Notes under the pieces: model-generated
What the model saw: only the letters and a program-made list of their open reading frames with translations
Databases searched by the model: none
Told to the model about the DNA's origin: nothing
Translations under genes and position numbers: made by a program
Part shown: positions 8,785 to 18,320 of the stretch, piece after piece
Numbering within the stretch: position 1 is the stretch's first letter
Layout: every line of letters starts with the position of its first letter
From: Hyphomicrobiaceae bacterium
GTDB lineage: Bacteria; Pseudomonadota; Alphaproteobacteria; Rhizobiales; Hyphomicrobiaceae
Reading direction: 5' to 3'
DNA length: 64,000 nucleotides
Assembly: GCA_023384095.1 (NCBI GenBank)
Contig: JAHDXT010000011.1
Coordinates: 31,454 to 95,453 of the forward strand

Positions 8785-9537
8785 CTAGGCCGGGCGCGAA
8801 GGCGCGAGCAGTCGGCGCGCCCTCTCCAGATCGCCCGGAGTATCGACACCCAGCGGAACGGTGTCAACGAGCGTCACGTCGATGCGCATGCCGTTCTCGA
8901 GCGCGCGTAGCTGCTCGAGCTTCTCACGCATCTCGAGCGGCGAAGGGGCTAGCGTCACGAACCGCTCCAGCGCCGCCCGGCGGAAGGCGTAGATGCCGAT
9001 GTGGTGATAGAGCGGGCCATCGCCATAGGGTGCGGTGGCGCGGGTGAAGTAGAGCGCCCGCAGCCGTCGCGGGCCGTCGCACCCGAGCGGGGTGCCGACC
9101 ACCTTGACGACGCTCGGCGCCAGCTTCTCCTCCTCCTCGCGGATCTCGGCGGCGAGCGTCGCGATGTCCGGCCCTGCGCTCGCCAACGGCGACACGCAAT
9201 CGCGAACGAGACGAGGCTCCAGCGTCGGCAGGTCGCCCTGCAGGTTGACAACGAGCTCGATGCCGCCGTCGGGGTCCAGCCGGCGCACGGCCTCGAAGGC
9301 GCGATCGGACCCGGAGGGGTGGTCGGCCCGCGTCATCACCGCCTCGCCGCCGGCGGCACGGACGGCGCCGGCGATCTCCTCCGCATCGGTCGCCACTACG
9401 ACGCGGCCGATATCTGCAGCCCTTGCCCGCTCCCAGACATGGACGATCATCGGCTTGCCTTGGATGTCGGCCAGCGGCTTGCCGGGCAGACGGGTCGCCT
9501 GCAGACGGGCCGGGACGACGACGAGCGTGCCTGTCAT
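8785..9537 (-). CDS. kdsB: 3-deoxy-manno-octulosonate cytidylyltransferase (CMP-KDO synthetase)
   Basis: Activates KDO with CTP for lipopolysaccharide inner-core synthesis in the cytoplasm. The 250-residue protein shows the nucleotidyltransferase start [20 protein letters not shown], the VVATDAEEI strand, [12 protein letters not shown] and the C-terminal [15 protein letters not shown], all typical of KdsB. The ATG at 9537 was chosen over an upstream in-frame ATG at 9627 because it fits the family length and N-terminus. It is divergent from the cytochrome c gene with a 179-bp shared promoter region, and pheA follows it. Confidence 0.96.
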   Translation of the reverse strand: MTGTLVVVPARLQATRLPGKPLADIQGKPMIVHVWERARAADIGRVVVATDAEEIAGAVRAAGGEAVMTRADHPSGSDRAFEAVRRLDPDGGIELVVNLQGDLPTLEPRLVRDCVSPLASAGPDIATLAAEIREEEEKLAPSVVKVVGTPLGCDGPRRLRALYFTRATAPYGDGPLYHHIGIYAFRRAALERFVTLAPSPLEMREKLEQLRALENGMRIDVTLVDTVPLGVDTPGDLERARRLLAPSRPA

Positions 9538-9716
9538 GTAAAGGCGCCTTTCACAGCGGTGAGCCTCCCGACGGTGACAATTGGTCTCGGAGCGGGCGAT
9601 TGGATCGAACGGCCAGCCCGGTTGCAAGTAAGAACGGAATTTCTATAGTCGGGCGCTCGTCTGGATAGGAATAATCGGCGATCGCGGCGGGCTGCGGGCG
9701 GAGGGCTGGGGTTTCC

Positions 9717-10265
9717 ATGGATACCTGGGAGTTCAACAAGGCCGCCGGGGCGGTGCTCGCGGCGCTTCTCCTCATGTTCGGGACGGCGACGCTGATCGAC
9801 ATCCGCATGAGCGGCAAGCTCGACAAGCCCGGCTTCACTCTGCCCGTGACTGCGCCGCAGGCCACCGATGCCGCCGCAACGACGGCCGCCGCCGCGGGTC
9901 TGAACTTCGGGGAGGTCGCGGGGCTGCTGCAGAAGGCCAGCGCCGAGAATGGTCAGGCGGCGTTCAAGCGCTGCACGACCTGCCATACGCCGGACAAGGG
10001 CGGGCGCAATGCGACCGGCCCCAACCTGTGGGGCATCGTCGGGCGACCGAAGGCGACCGCGGGAGGCTTCAACTACTCCGAAGCCCTGAAGTCCAAGGGC
10101 GGAGAGTGGAGTTACGAGGACCTGGCCAATTACATCCATGACCCGAGGGGCTTCGCCCCCGGCAACAAGATGGCCTTCGCCGGCATCAAGGATAACGCGG
10201 AGCTCGCCGACCTGCTGGCCTACCTGCGGACGTTGCACGACAGCCCGCCGGCTCTGCCGAACTGA
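9717..10265 (+). CDS. cycM: Membrane-anchored class I cytochrome c (CycM-like)
   Basis: 182-residue electron carrier. An uncleaved N-terminal membrane anchor (about residues 9-27), an Ala/Thr-rich linker, then a cytochrome c domain with heme motif CTTCH at 86-90 and the axial Met152 in NKMAFAG. GPNLWGIVGR is a mitochondrial-type cytochrome c signature. In rhizobia the CycM cytochrome passes electrons from the bc1 complex to aa3 oxidase on the periplasmic face. The divergent kdsB neighbour supports orthology with rhizobial cycM. Assignment as CycM rather than another c552 is by inference. Confidence 0.9.
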   Translation: MDTWEFNKAAGAVLAALLLMFGTATLIDIRMSGKLDKPGFTLPVTAPQATDAAATTAAAAGLNFGEVAGLLQKASAENGQAAFKRCTTCHTPDKGGRNATGPNLWGIVGRPKATAGGFNYSEALKSKGGEWSYEDLANYIHDPRGFAPGNKMAFAGIKDNAELADLLAYLRTLHDSPPALPN

Positions 10266-10365
10266 GCCGGCCAGCATCGCTTCGCGCCGTCCGGACTGGC
10301 TGCGGCCCGCCGGCTGGCTGCCCGAGACCGCGAGGCCGCCCGGGTCGACGGACCCTGCCATCGAA

Positions 10366-10393
10366 TTGGCGGGACCGCGTTTGCTGCTATAAG
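10366..10393 (+). promoter_or_regulatory. Candidate sigma-70 promoter for the yej operon
   Basis: TTGGCG (10366-10371), a 16-bp spacer and TATAAG (10388-10393) lie 120 bp upstream of the first yejA start. A perfect hairpin, GGCTTCGA-cggttgtc-TCGAAGCC (10423-10446), lies between this promoter and the gene and would be in the 5' leader. The promoter is called by eye only. Confidence 0.4.
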
Positions 10394-10514
10394 GTCATCG
10401 ACCCATAAGGGGCATCGCCAGGGGCTTCGACGGTTGTCTCGAAGCCGCGGAGGCCTCATCTTTCCTGGCGTATCGAGCGGCGATCGGCCGCCCGCCACCA
10501 ATCGGGAGTATCGC

Positions 10515-12389
10515 GTGCAGGCACGCCTGAAGCGTAGTATAGGCAAGGGATTGCTGGCGCTGGCCATCGCGGCGCTGGCGCTCCATGCCGGCCCAGGTGA
10601 TCTGGAGGCCGGCGCCGCGACGCGTCATCATGCGCTGTCGCTCGTCGGCGAGCCGAGGTTCGGCCCGGACTTCGAGCACTTCGACTGGGTGAACCCGGAC
10701 GCCCCGAAGGGCGGCACCGTGCGCCAGTGGGCATTGGGCTCGTTCGACAGCCTCAACGCGTTCTCGGTCAGGGGCAACCCGGCGACGGGATTGGCGCTGA
10801 TCTACGACACGCTGATGACGACGAGTCCGGACGAGCCGTCGACCGAGTACGGACTCATTGCCGAGTGGGTGTCCTACCCGGACGACTTCTCGACCGTCAC
10901 GTTCCGGCTGCGCCCCGAGGCGCGGTTCCACGACGGCGCGCCGATCAGGCCCGAGGATGTCGTCTTCTCGCTCGAAGCACTGAAGAAGGCGCATCCGCAT
11001 TACAATGCCTATTACCGCAACGTCGTGCGGGCCGAGAAGACCGGCGAGCACGAGGTGACGTTCACCTTCGACCAGAAGGGCAACCGCGAGCTGCCGCAGA
11101 TCGTCGGACAGCTGCCGGTGCTGCCAAAGCACTTCTGGGAGGCCAAGGGCGCCGGCGGCGAGCAGCGCGACCTGTCGCGCAGCAGCCTCGAAGTGCCGCT
11201 CGGCTCGGGACCTTACCGGATCAAGTCGTTCGATGCCGGGCGCAGCATCGTCTACGAGCGCGTGAACGACTGGTGGGCGAAGGACTTGCCGGTCTCCAAA
11301 GGCCAGTGGAACTTCGACGAGCTTTCCTTCACCTACTTTCGTGATCGCGTGCCGGCGTTCGAGGCGTTCAAGGTCGGCAACATCGATTTCTGGCGCGAGA
11401 CGAGCGCCAAGAACTGGGCGACGTCCTACGACTTCGAGGCCCTGCGCCGCGGCCACGTCAAGAAGGAGGAGATCGCGGTCAAGACGGTGACGCCCATGCA
11501 GGCGTTCGTCATGAACACGCGGCGCAATCAGCTCCAGGACCCGCGCGTGCGCCGCGCCTTCAATCTCGCCTTCGACTTCGAATGGATGAACAGGAACCTG
11601 TTCTTCGACCAATACAAGCGGACGGAAAGCTACTTCGGCAACTCCGAGCTGCAGGCGACCGGCCTGCCCACGGGCCGCGAGCTCGAGATCCTGAAGGAGA
11701 TCGAGAAGGAGGTGCCGCCGGAGGTCTTCACGACCGAGTGGAAGAACCCGGTCAACGTCACGCCCGAGGATCAGCGCAACAACCTGCGGCAAGCCGCGCG
11801 GCTGCTCGCCGAGGCCGGCTGGAAGCCCAGCGGCGGCGTGCTGACCAATGCCGCCGGCGAACAGCTCACGGTGGAGTTCCTGCTGGTGCAGCCGGACTTC
11901 GAGCGCGTCGTGCTGCCGTTCAAGACCAACCTGGAGCGGCTCGGGGTGCGCGCATCGGTGCGCATCGTCGATACCTCGCAGTACCAGCGCCGGTCCGACA
12001 CGTTCGACTACGACATCATCGTCGACTCGTTCCCGCAGTCGATCTCGCCGGGCAACGAGCAGCGCAACTTCTGGGGCTCGGCCGCGGCTGGCACCGAGGG
12101 CAGCCAGAACTCGATCGGCGTCCGCAACCCCGCCGTCGACAAGCTGATCGACAAGATCATTTTCGCCGGGGACCGGGCCGAGCTCGTCGCAGCGACCCGT
12201 GCGCTCGACCGCGTGCTGCTGTGGAACCACTACGTGATCCCGCAGTGGCATACGCCCTTCGACCGCATCGCGACGTGGGACATGTTCGGCCGGCCGGAGA
12301 AGCTGCCGGAGCAGGCGGTCTCGTTCATGCGCGTCTGGTGGATGGACCCTGATGCGCAAAAGAAGCTCGCCATGGAGCGCGGCCGATGA
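10515..12389 (+). CDS. yejA: YejA-like periplasmic peptide-binding protein, first copy
   Basis: 624-residue family 5 (DppA/OppA-type) solute-binding protein. A signal peptide (about residues 1-33, basic start, hydrophobic ALAIAALALHAG) precedes HALSLVGEPRFGPDFEHFDW, NPDAPKGGTVRQWALGSFD and DEPSTEYGLIAEW, which are hallmarks of the YejA branch. YejABEF imports peptides such as microcin C in E. coli; a related transporter serves muropeptide recovery in Agrobacterium. The GTG start at 10515 follows GGGAG at the right distance and begins the signal peptide directly; the ATG at 10434 would place 27 extra residues in front. It overlaps the next copy by 4 bp (ATGA), implying translational coupling. 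Confidence 0.93.
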   Translation: MQARLKRSIGKGLLALAIAALALHAGPGDLEAGAATRHHALSLVGEPRFGPDFEHFDWVNPDAPKGGTVRQWALGSFDSLNAFSVRGNPATGLALIYDTLMTTSPDEPSTEYGLIAEWVSYPDDFSTVTFRLRPEARFHDGAPIRPEDVVFSLEALKKAHPHYNAYYRNVVRAEKTGEHEVTFTFDQKGNRELPQIVGQLPVLPKHFWEAKGAGGEQRDLSRSSLEVPLGSGPYRIKSFDAGRSIVYERVNDWWAKDLPVSKGQWNFDELSFTYFRDRVPAFEAFKVGNIDFWRETSAKNWATSYDFEALRRGHVKKEEIAVKTVTPMQAFVMNTRRNQLQDPRVRRAFNLAFDFEWMNRNLFFDQYKRTESYFGNSELQATGLPTGRELEILKEIEKEVPPEVFTTEWKNPVNVTPEDQRNNLRQAARLLAEAGWKPSGGVLTNAAGEQLTVEFLLVQPDFERVVLPFKTNLERLGVRASVRIVDTSQYQRRSDTFDYDIIVDSFPQSISPGNEQRNFWGSAAAGTEGSQNSIGVRNPAVDKLIDKIIFAGDRAELVAATRALDRVLLWNHYVIPQWHTPFDRIATWDMFGRPEKLPEQAVSFMRVWWMDPDAQKKLAMERGR

Positions 12390-14218
12390 GCCGGCGCGCG
12401 ATCGCGGGGACCGGGCTGGCGGCGGTGCTGCTTTGCGGCGCGCTCGCCGCGATGCCCGCCGTCGCCGGCGGCGGGACCGGCAGTCACGGCCTGTCCGCCT
12501 TCGGCGAGCGCAAGTACGGGCCGGACTTCAAGCACTTCGAGTTCGTCAATCCCGACGCGCCGAAGGGCGGTCGGCTGTCGCAGATCGGGCCCGCGGGCCG
12601 CATCACGTTCGACAGCTTCAACGCGTTCATCCTGAGGGGAGACCCGGCGCAGGGCCTCGACCTGCTGTTCGACAGCCTGATGGTGCGCGCGACCGACGAG
12701 CCCGACGCCGTCTACGGTCTGCTGGCGAGGTCGGCCGCGGTGGCGCCCGACCGGCGCTCGGTGACGTTCGAGCTGCGGCCCGAGGCGAGGTTCTCCGACG
12801 GCTCCCCGGTGACGGCCGAGGACGTCGCGTTCTCGTTCGACACCCTGAAGGCGAAGGGCCACCCGCAATACCGCATCGCCATGCGTGACGTCGTGCGCGC
12901 CGAGGTGGAGGGCGACCATCGCGTCCGCTACGACTTCAAAGGCGAGAACCTGCGCGACCTGCCGCTGATCGTGGCGACGCTGCCGGTGCTCTCGAAGGCC
13001 TACTACGCGACCCGCAACTTCGAGGAGACGACGCTGGAGCCGCCGCTGGGCTCGGGGCCGTACCTCATCTCCGAGTTCAAGCAGGGCTCTTTCACCACCT
13101 TCAAGCGCCGCGACGAATACTGGGCCCGCGATCTGCCCGTGAACCGCGGACGCTACAATTTCGACGAGGTTCGCTTCGAGTACTTCCGCGACCGCACCGC
13201 GCAGCTCGAGAACCTCAAGGCGGGCTCCTACGACCTGCGCGAGGAGTTCACGTCCAAGGACTGGGCGACGGGCTACAACGTCCCGCAGGTCAAGGAAGGC
13301 CGGCTGGCGCTGCTGACGCTCCCCGACGACAGCCCGTCAGGCGCCCAGGGCTTCTTCATCAACACGCGGCGCGCCAAGTTCTCCGACCCGCGGGTGCGCA
13401 AGGCGCTCGATTACGCCTTCGACTACGAGTGGACGAACAGCAACCTGTTCTATTCCCTCTACAAGCGCACGGCGAGCTACTTCGAGAACTCCGATCTCAA
13501 GGCGGCCGGCAAGCCCTCCGCGGAGGAGCTGGCCCTGCTCGAGCCCTACCGGGCGCAGCTACCGCCCGAGGTCTTCGAGGAACCCTATGTGCCGCCCGTG
13601 TCGGACGGCTCGGGCGCCGACCGTCGTCTGCTGCGCACGGCGGCGCAGCTCCTGACCCAGGCAGGATGGGAGCTCAAGGGCGACCGCCGCGTGAACAAGG
13701 CGGGCGAGGTGCTGGACATCGAGTTCCTCATCTACGAGCCGACGTTCGAGCGCGTGCTCGGCCCCTACGTCAAGAACCTGCAGGCGCTCGGCATTCACAC
13801 CGCCATCCGGCGCGTGGACCCGGCCCAGTACGAGCGGCGCGTGAAGGGGTTCGATTTCGACATCGTAACCCAGCGATACGTGATGCGGCTGACACCCGGC
13901 GTCGAGCTGTTCAACTTCTTCGGCAGCGACGCGGCCGGCACCGACGGAAGCTTCAACCTCGCGGGCATCAAGAGCCCGGTGGTCGATGCGCTGGCCGCCA
14001 AGGTGCTGGAGGCCCGCTCCCGCCAGGAGCTGGTGACCGCCACGAGGGCGCTGGACCGCGTGCTCCGCGCCGGACACTACTGGGTGCCTCACTGGTACAA
14101 GGCGTCCCACAACATCGCGCACTGGAACAAGTTCAGCAGGCCGCAAGTCAAGCCGAAGTACGACCGCGGCATAGTTGACACGTGGTGGTTCGACGCGGAA
14201 AAGGCGGCGAAGCTTTAG
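12386..14218 (+). CDS. yejA: YejA-like periplasmic peptide-binding protein, second copy
   Basis: 610-residue paralogue of the gene before it, with its own signal peptide (about 1-27, ending AMPAVAG). The two share the same framework: HGLSAFGERKYGPDFKHFEF, NPDAPKGGRL, ATDEPDAVYGLLA, PEARFSDGSPVTAEDVAF, FINTRRAKFSDPRVRKALDY. Side-by-side motifs are clearly homologous but diverged, so this is an old duplication rather than a recent copy. One of the two may correspond to the YepA-type binding protein described for muropeptide uptake in Agrobacterium; which one cannot be decided here. The start overlaps the preceding stop (ATGA). Confidence 0.93.
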   Translation: MSRRAIAGTGLAAVLLCGALAAMPAVAGGGTGSHGLSAFGERKYGPDFKHFEFVNPDAPKGGRLSQIGPAGRITFDSFNAFILRGDPAQGLDLLFDSLMVRATDEPDAVYGLLARSAAVAPDRRSVTFELRPEARFSDGSPVTAEDVAFSFDTLKAKGHPQYRIAMRDVVRAEVEGDHRVRYDFKGENLRDLPLIVATLPVLSKAYYATRNFEETTLEPPLGSGPYLISEFKQGSFTTFKRRDEYWARDLPVNRGRYNFDEVRFEYFRDRTAQLENLKAGSYDLREEFTSKDWATGYNVPQVKEGRLALLTLPDDSPSGAQGFFINTRRAKFSDPRVRKALDYAFDYEWTNSNLFYSLYKRTASYFENSDLKAAGKPSAEELALLEPYRAQLPPEVFEEPYVPPVSDGSGADRRLLRTAAQLLTQAGWELKGDRRVNKAGEVLDIEFLIYEPTFERVLGPYVKNLQALGIHTAIRRVDPAQYERRVKGFDFDIVTQRYVMRLTPGVELFNFFGSDAAGTDGSFNLAGIKSPVVDALAAKVLEARSRQELVTATRALDRVLRAGHYWVPHWYKASHNIAHWNKFSRPQVKPKYDRGIVDTWWFDAEKAAKL

Positions 14219-14260
14219 GTATACATTCGCCACGCAGCGGAACGGAGTTCTCGACCCCGC

Positions 14261-15376
14261 ATGGGCGCATATCTTCTCAAGAGAATCCTCCTGATCTTCC
14301 CGACGATGCTCGGGATCATGATCATCAGCTTCGCCATCATCCAGTTCGCCCCCGGCGGGCCGGTGGAGCGCGTGATCGCACAGGTCACCGGCACCGACGT
14401 GGCGGCCACCTCGCGCATCGGCGGCGGCCAGGGTGACGGGCTCGGCGGGCAGGCGGGCGCGCAGCAGGGTGCCGTGCAGGATGCCGGCGGGTCCAAGTAC
14501 CGCGGCGCGCAGGGCCTCGATCCGGAGTTCATCAAGCAGCTCGAGAAGCAGTTCGGCTTCGACAAGCCGGCGCACGAGCGCTTCTTCATCATGATGAAGA
14601 GCTTCCTCGTGTTCGACTTCGGCAAGAGCTACTTCCGCGACGTCAGCGTCATGGAGCTCATCGTGGAGAAGCTGCCGGTCTCCATCTCGCTCGGGCTGTG
14701 GATGACCGTGCTGACCTACCTCATCTCGATCCCCCTCGGCATCCGCAAGGCGGTGCGCGACGGCGAGCGGTTCGACATGTGGTCGAGCGGCTTTCTCGTG
14801 GTCGGCTACGCGGTGCCGGGCTTCCTGGTCGCAGTGCTGCTGCTGGTGCTGTTCGCCGGCGGCTCGTTCTTCCAATGGTTCCCCTCGCGCGGGCTCACCT
14901 CGGACACCTGGAGCGAGCTGACGCTGGCGGGCAAGGTGCTCGACTACCTCTGGCATCTGGCGCTGCCGATCACCGCCATGGCGCTCGGCGCCTTCACGAC
15001 CATGACGTTCCTGACCAAGAACTCGTTCCTCGACGAGATCCGCAAGCAGTACGTCATCACCGCGCGGGCCAAGGGCCTCAACGAGGGCCAGGTGCTCTAT
15101 GGCCATGTGTTCCGCAACGCGATGCTGCTCATCATCGCCGGCTTTCCCGGCGCGTTCATCAGCGCCTTCTTCACCGGCTCGCTGCTCATCGAGACCATCT
15201 TCTCGCTCGACGGGCTGGGGCTGCTCGGCTTCGAGAGCATCATCAACCGCGACTATCCGGTGGTGTTCGCGACGCTCTACATCTTCTCGCTGGTGGGGCT
15301 GGTGGTGAACCTGGTCTCGGACTTCATCTACACGCTCATCGATCCGCGGATCGACTTCGAGAGCCGGGAGGTCTGA
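14261..15376 (+). CDS. yejB: Peptide ABC transporter permease YejB
   Basis: 371-residue inner-membrane permease of the DppB/OppB class. Residues 1-30 form the first membrane helix (YLLKRILLIFPTMLGIMI), followed by the conserved FAPGGPVERVIAQ. A Gly/Gln-rich periplasmic insertion (about 45-85) precedes FGKSYFRDVSVMELI, five further helices and the EAA loop DEIRKQYVITARAKGLNEGQ that contacts the ATPase. It is 42 bp after the second yejA and 4 bp before yejE, clearly one operon. Confidence 0.95.
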   Translation: MGAYLLKRILLIFPTMLGIMIISFAIIQFAPGGPVERVIAQVTGTDVAATSRIGGGQGDGLGGQAGAQQGAVQDAGGSKYRGAQGLDPEFIKQLEKQFGFDKPAHERFFIMMKSFLVFDFGKSYFRDVSVMELIVEKLPVSISLGLWMTVLTYLISIPLGIRKAVRDGERFDMWSSGFLVVGYAVPGFLVAVLLLVLFAGGSFFQWFPSRGLTSDTWSELTLAGKVLDYLWHLALPITAMALGAFTTMTFLTKNSFLDEIRKQYVITARAKGLNEGQVLYGHVFRNAMLLIIAGFPGAFISAFFTGSLLIETIFSLDGLGLLGFESIINRDYPVVFATLYIFSLVGLVVNLVSDFIYTLIDPRIDFESREV

Positions 15377-15380
15377 GCCC

Positions 15381-16649
15381 GTGGACATGCGCACCGACGG
15401 CAAGCTGAAGCCGACGGCGCCGGGCGAGAAGCTCGCCCGTGTCGAACGCCAGGAGAAGATCGCGGCGACGCCCGGTTTCCAGCGCCAGCCGACCACCTGG
15501 ATCGGCCGCATGCGCGGGGCCTCCGGCCGCCGCTTCTCGCTGACGCCGATCAACCGGCGCCGCTGGGAGAGCTTCAAGGCGAACCGGCGCGGCTACTGGA
15601 GCTTCTGGATCTTTCTCGTGCTCTTCGTGCTGAGCCTCGGCGCGGAGGTGATCTCGAACGACAAGCCGCTGCTCGTCCGCTACAAGGGCGAATTCCTCTC
15701 GCCTGTGCTCGTCGACTATCCGGAGTCGAAATTCGGCGGCTTCCTCGCGGTCACCGACTACAAGGACCCGTTCATCATCGAGGAGATCGGGCAGAACGGC
15801 TGGATGATCTGGCCGCCGATCCGCCACTCCTATACCTCGATCAACAAGGACTACCCACGGATCAAGGGGCCCGAGGACCGCTGCCTCGGCTTCCCGGCTC
15901 CGCCGCCGTGGGCGACGAGCGCGGAGCTGTGCGAGGCGCCCCCCGACCAGCTCGCCCGCTTCCAGGAGCTCGGCAACCGCAACTGGCTCGGCACCGACGA
16001 CCAGGGCCGCGACGTGCTGGCGCGCATGATCTACGGCTTCCGCATCTCGGTGCTGTTCGGGCTGGTCCTGACGTTCTTCTCGTCGATCATCGGGGTCACC
16101 GCGGGAGCGGTGCAGGGCTACTTCGGCGGCCGCGTCGACCTGTTCTTCCAGCGCGTGCTGGAGATCTGGTCTTCGATCCCATCTCTCTACGTGCTGATCA
16201 TCATCTCCTCGGTGCTGGTGCCCGGGTTCTGGACGCTGCTCGGCGTGCTGCTGCTGTTCCAGTGGGTGTCGCTGGTGGGCGTCGTGCGCGCGGAGTTCCT
16301 GCGCGCCCGCAACTTCGAGTACGTGACGGCGGCCCGCGCGCTCGGCCTCAGCGACCGCAAGATCATGCTCAAGCACCTGCTGCCGAATGCCATGGTGGCG
16401 ACGCTGACGTTCCTGCCTTTCAACCTGTCGGGCAGCATCACGGCGCTCACCGCGCTCGACTTCCTCGGCCTCGGACTGCCGCCCGGCTCGGCGTCGCTCG
16501 GCGAGCTCCTGGCGCAGGGCAAGGCCAACCTGCAGGCGCCGTGGCTCGGGCTGGCGGCCTTCTTCTCGCTGGCCACGCTGCTGAGCCTGCTCATCTTCAT
16601 CGGCGAGGCGGTGCGCGACGCGCTCGACCCGCGCAAGACGTTCCGTTGA
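15381..16649 (+). CDS. yejE: Peptide ABC transporter permease YejE
   Basis: 422-residue permease of the DppC/OppC class, longer than DppC as is normal for YejE. A long hydrophilic N-terminus (about 1-70) with SLTPINRRRWESFKANRRGY leads to the first helix, then a large periplasmic domain with NWLGTDDQGRDVLARMIYGF and five more helices. The EAA loop is FLRARNFEYVTAARALGLSD. The GTG start at 15381 is 4 bp after yejB; an in-frame alternative lies two codons on. It pairs with YejB to form the channel. Confidence 0.95.
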   Translation: MDMRTDGKLKPTAPGEKLARVERQEKIAATPGFQRQPTTWIGRMRGASGRRFSLTPINRRRWESFKANRRGYWSFWIFLVLFVLSLGAEVISNDKPLLVRYKGEFLSPVLVDYPESKFGGFLAVTDYKDPFIIEEIGQNGWMIWPPIRHSYTSINKDYPRIKGPEDRCLGFPAPPPWATSAELCEAPPDQLARFQELGNRNWLGTDDQGRDVLARMIYGFRISVLFGLVLTFFSSIIGVTAGAVQGYFGGRVDLFFQRVLEIWSSIPSLYVLIIISSVLVPGFWTLLGVLLLFQWVSLVGVVRAEFLRARNFEYVTAARALGLSDRKIMLKHLLPNAMVATLTFLPFNLSGSITALTALDFLGLGLPPGSASLGELLAQGKANLQAPWLGLAAFFSLATLLSLLIFIGEAVRDALDPRKTFR

Positions 16650-16657
16650 GGTCAGGC

Positions 16658-18292
16658 ATGAAAACCGGTAATCCCCTCGTCCGGGTAAGCGACCTGTCCG
16701 TTGCATTCCGGTCGGGCGACACGACGAACCTCGCGGTCAAGGGCGTCTCGTTCGAGGTGAACAAGGGCGAGACGGTGGCGCTCGTCGGCGAGTCGGGCTC
16801 GGGCAAGACCGTCTCCGCGCTGTCGATCATGCGGCTGCTGCCCTACCCGGCAGCCTCGCACCCGGGCGGCGAGATCATTTTCAACGGCAAGGACTTGCTG
16901 AAGACCTCGGAAGCCGATATGCGCGACATCCGCGGCGCGCGCATCTCCATCATCTTCCAGGAGCCGATGACCTCGCTCAACCCGCTGCACTCGATCGAGA
17001 AGCAGGTCGGCGAGGTGCTGAGGCTGCACCGCGGCATGGACGATGCGGCGATCCGCGAGCGCGTGCTCGAGCTGCTGCACAAGGTCGGCGTGCGCGATCC
17101 GGAGAAGCGGCTGGCGGCCTTCCCGCACCAGCTCTCGGGCGGCCAGCGCCAGCGCGTGATGATCGCCATGGCGCTCGCCAACGAGCCGGACCTGCTCATC
17201 GCGGACGAGCCGACGACCGCGCTCGACGTCACCATCCAGGCGCAGATCCTCGAGCTGCTGAAGGAGCTGCAGGCCGAGCTCGGCATGGCCATGCTGCTCA
17301 TCACCCACGACCTCGGCATCGTGCGCAAGATGGCCGAGCGGGTCTACGTGATGAACAACGGGCAGGTGGTCGAGGAAGGTAAGACGACCGACATCTTCGC
17401 CGAGCCCAAGCACCCTTACACGCGCCACCTGATCAGCGCCGAGCCCAAAGGCGAGCCGCCGCCGATGAACCCCGCCGCCCCGGTGGTGGTCGAGACGGAC
17501 GACCTCAAGGTCTGGTTCCCGATCCGCAAGGGCCTGCTGCGGCGCACGGTCGATCACGTCAAGGCGGTGGACGGGCTGTCGCTGAAGCTCCGCGCCGGCC
17601 AGACGCTGGGCGTGGTCGGCGAATCGGGCTCGGGCAAGACGACCCTCGGGCTCGCGATCATGCGGCTCATCTCGTCGCAGGGTCCGGTGGCGTACCTGGG
17701 CAACCGCATCGACGCTTTCAACTCGCGCGCCATGCGGCCGCTGCGCAAGGAGATGCAGATCGTCTTCCAGGACCCCTACGGGTCGCTGTCGCCGCGCCTG
17801 TCGGTGGGCCAGATCATCGAGGAAGGGCTCACCATCCAGCAGCCCGGCATGAGCTATGACGAGCGCCGCGCGCGCGTCGCCCAGACGCTGGCCGAAGTGG
17901 GGCTCGACGCGCAAGCGCAGGACCGCTACCCGCACGAGTTCTCGGGCGGCCAGCGTCAGCGCATCGCCATCGCCCGCGCCATGGTGCTGGAACCGAAGTT
18001 CGTCATGCTCGACGAGCCGACCAGCGCGCTCGATATGTCCGTGCAGGCGCAGATCGTCGACCTGCTTCGCGACTTGCAGCTCAAGCACAACCTGGCCTAC
18101 CTGTTCATCAGTCACGACCTGAGGGTCGTGCGGGCGTTGTCGAGCTACGTCATCGTGATGCGGAACGGCAAGGTTGTGGAGGAAGGCCCGTCCGAGGAAA
18201 TCTTCCGCGCGCCGAAGACCGACTACACGAAGGCGCTGCTCGCCGCCGCATTCGATCTCACGGTGGCAAATCGCGGGGCGCTCGCCGTCTGA
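16658..18292 (+). CDS. yejF: Peptide ABC transporter ATP-binding protein YejF (two ATPase domains)
   Basis: 544-residue fused ATPase. Each half has Walker A GESGSGKT (first near residue 46, second near 324), Q-loop (FQEPMTSLNP; FQDPYGSLSPRLS), signature LSGGQRQR / FSGGQRQR, Walker B and switch His (ITHDLGIV; ISHDLRVV). Such fused proteins energise a single YejB-YejE channel. The ATG at 16658 is preceded by GAGGTCAGGC. It closes the operon proper, but the following dehydrogenase is only 28 bp away and may be on the same transcript. Confidence 0.96.
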   Translation: MKTGNPLVRVSDLSVAFRSGDTTNLAVKGVSFEVNKGETVALVGESGSGKTVSALSIMRLLPYPAASHPGGEIIFNGKDLLKTSEADMRDIRGARISIIFQEPMTSLNPLHSIEKQVGEVLRLHRGMDDAAIRERVLELLHKVGVRDPEKRLAAFPHQLSGGQRQRVMIAMALANEPDLLIADEPTTALDVTIQAQILELLKELQAELGMAMLLITHDLGIVRKMAERVYVMNNGQVVEEGKTTDIFAEPKHPYTRHLISAEPKGEPPPMNPAAPVVVETDDLKVWFPIRKGLLRRTVDHVKAVDGLSLKLRAGQTLGVVGESGSGKTTLGLAIMRLISSQGPVAYLGNRIDAFNSRAMRPLRKEMQIVFQDPYGSLSPRLSVGQIIEEGLTIQQPGMSYDERRARVAQTLAEVGLDAQAQDRYPHEFSGGQRQRIAIARAMVLEPKFVMLDEPTSALDMSVQAQIVDLLRDLQLKHNLAYLFISHDLRVVRALSSYVIVMRNGKVVEEGPSEEIFRAPKTDYTKALLAAAFDLTVANRGALAV

Positions 18293-18320
18293 GCTTGCAA
18301 TTCCGGGAGGGGGAGGCGTG

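Noticed and set aside
10395..12359. 654-codon frame opposite the first yejA
   Set aside because: Low-complexity His/Arg/Val-rich antisense translation typical of GC-rich genes; the plus strand is a clear YejA.
13559..15577. 672-codon antisense frame
   Set aside because: Shadow of yejA2, yejB and yejE.
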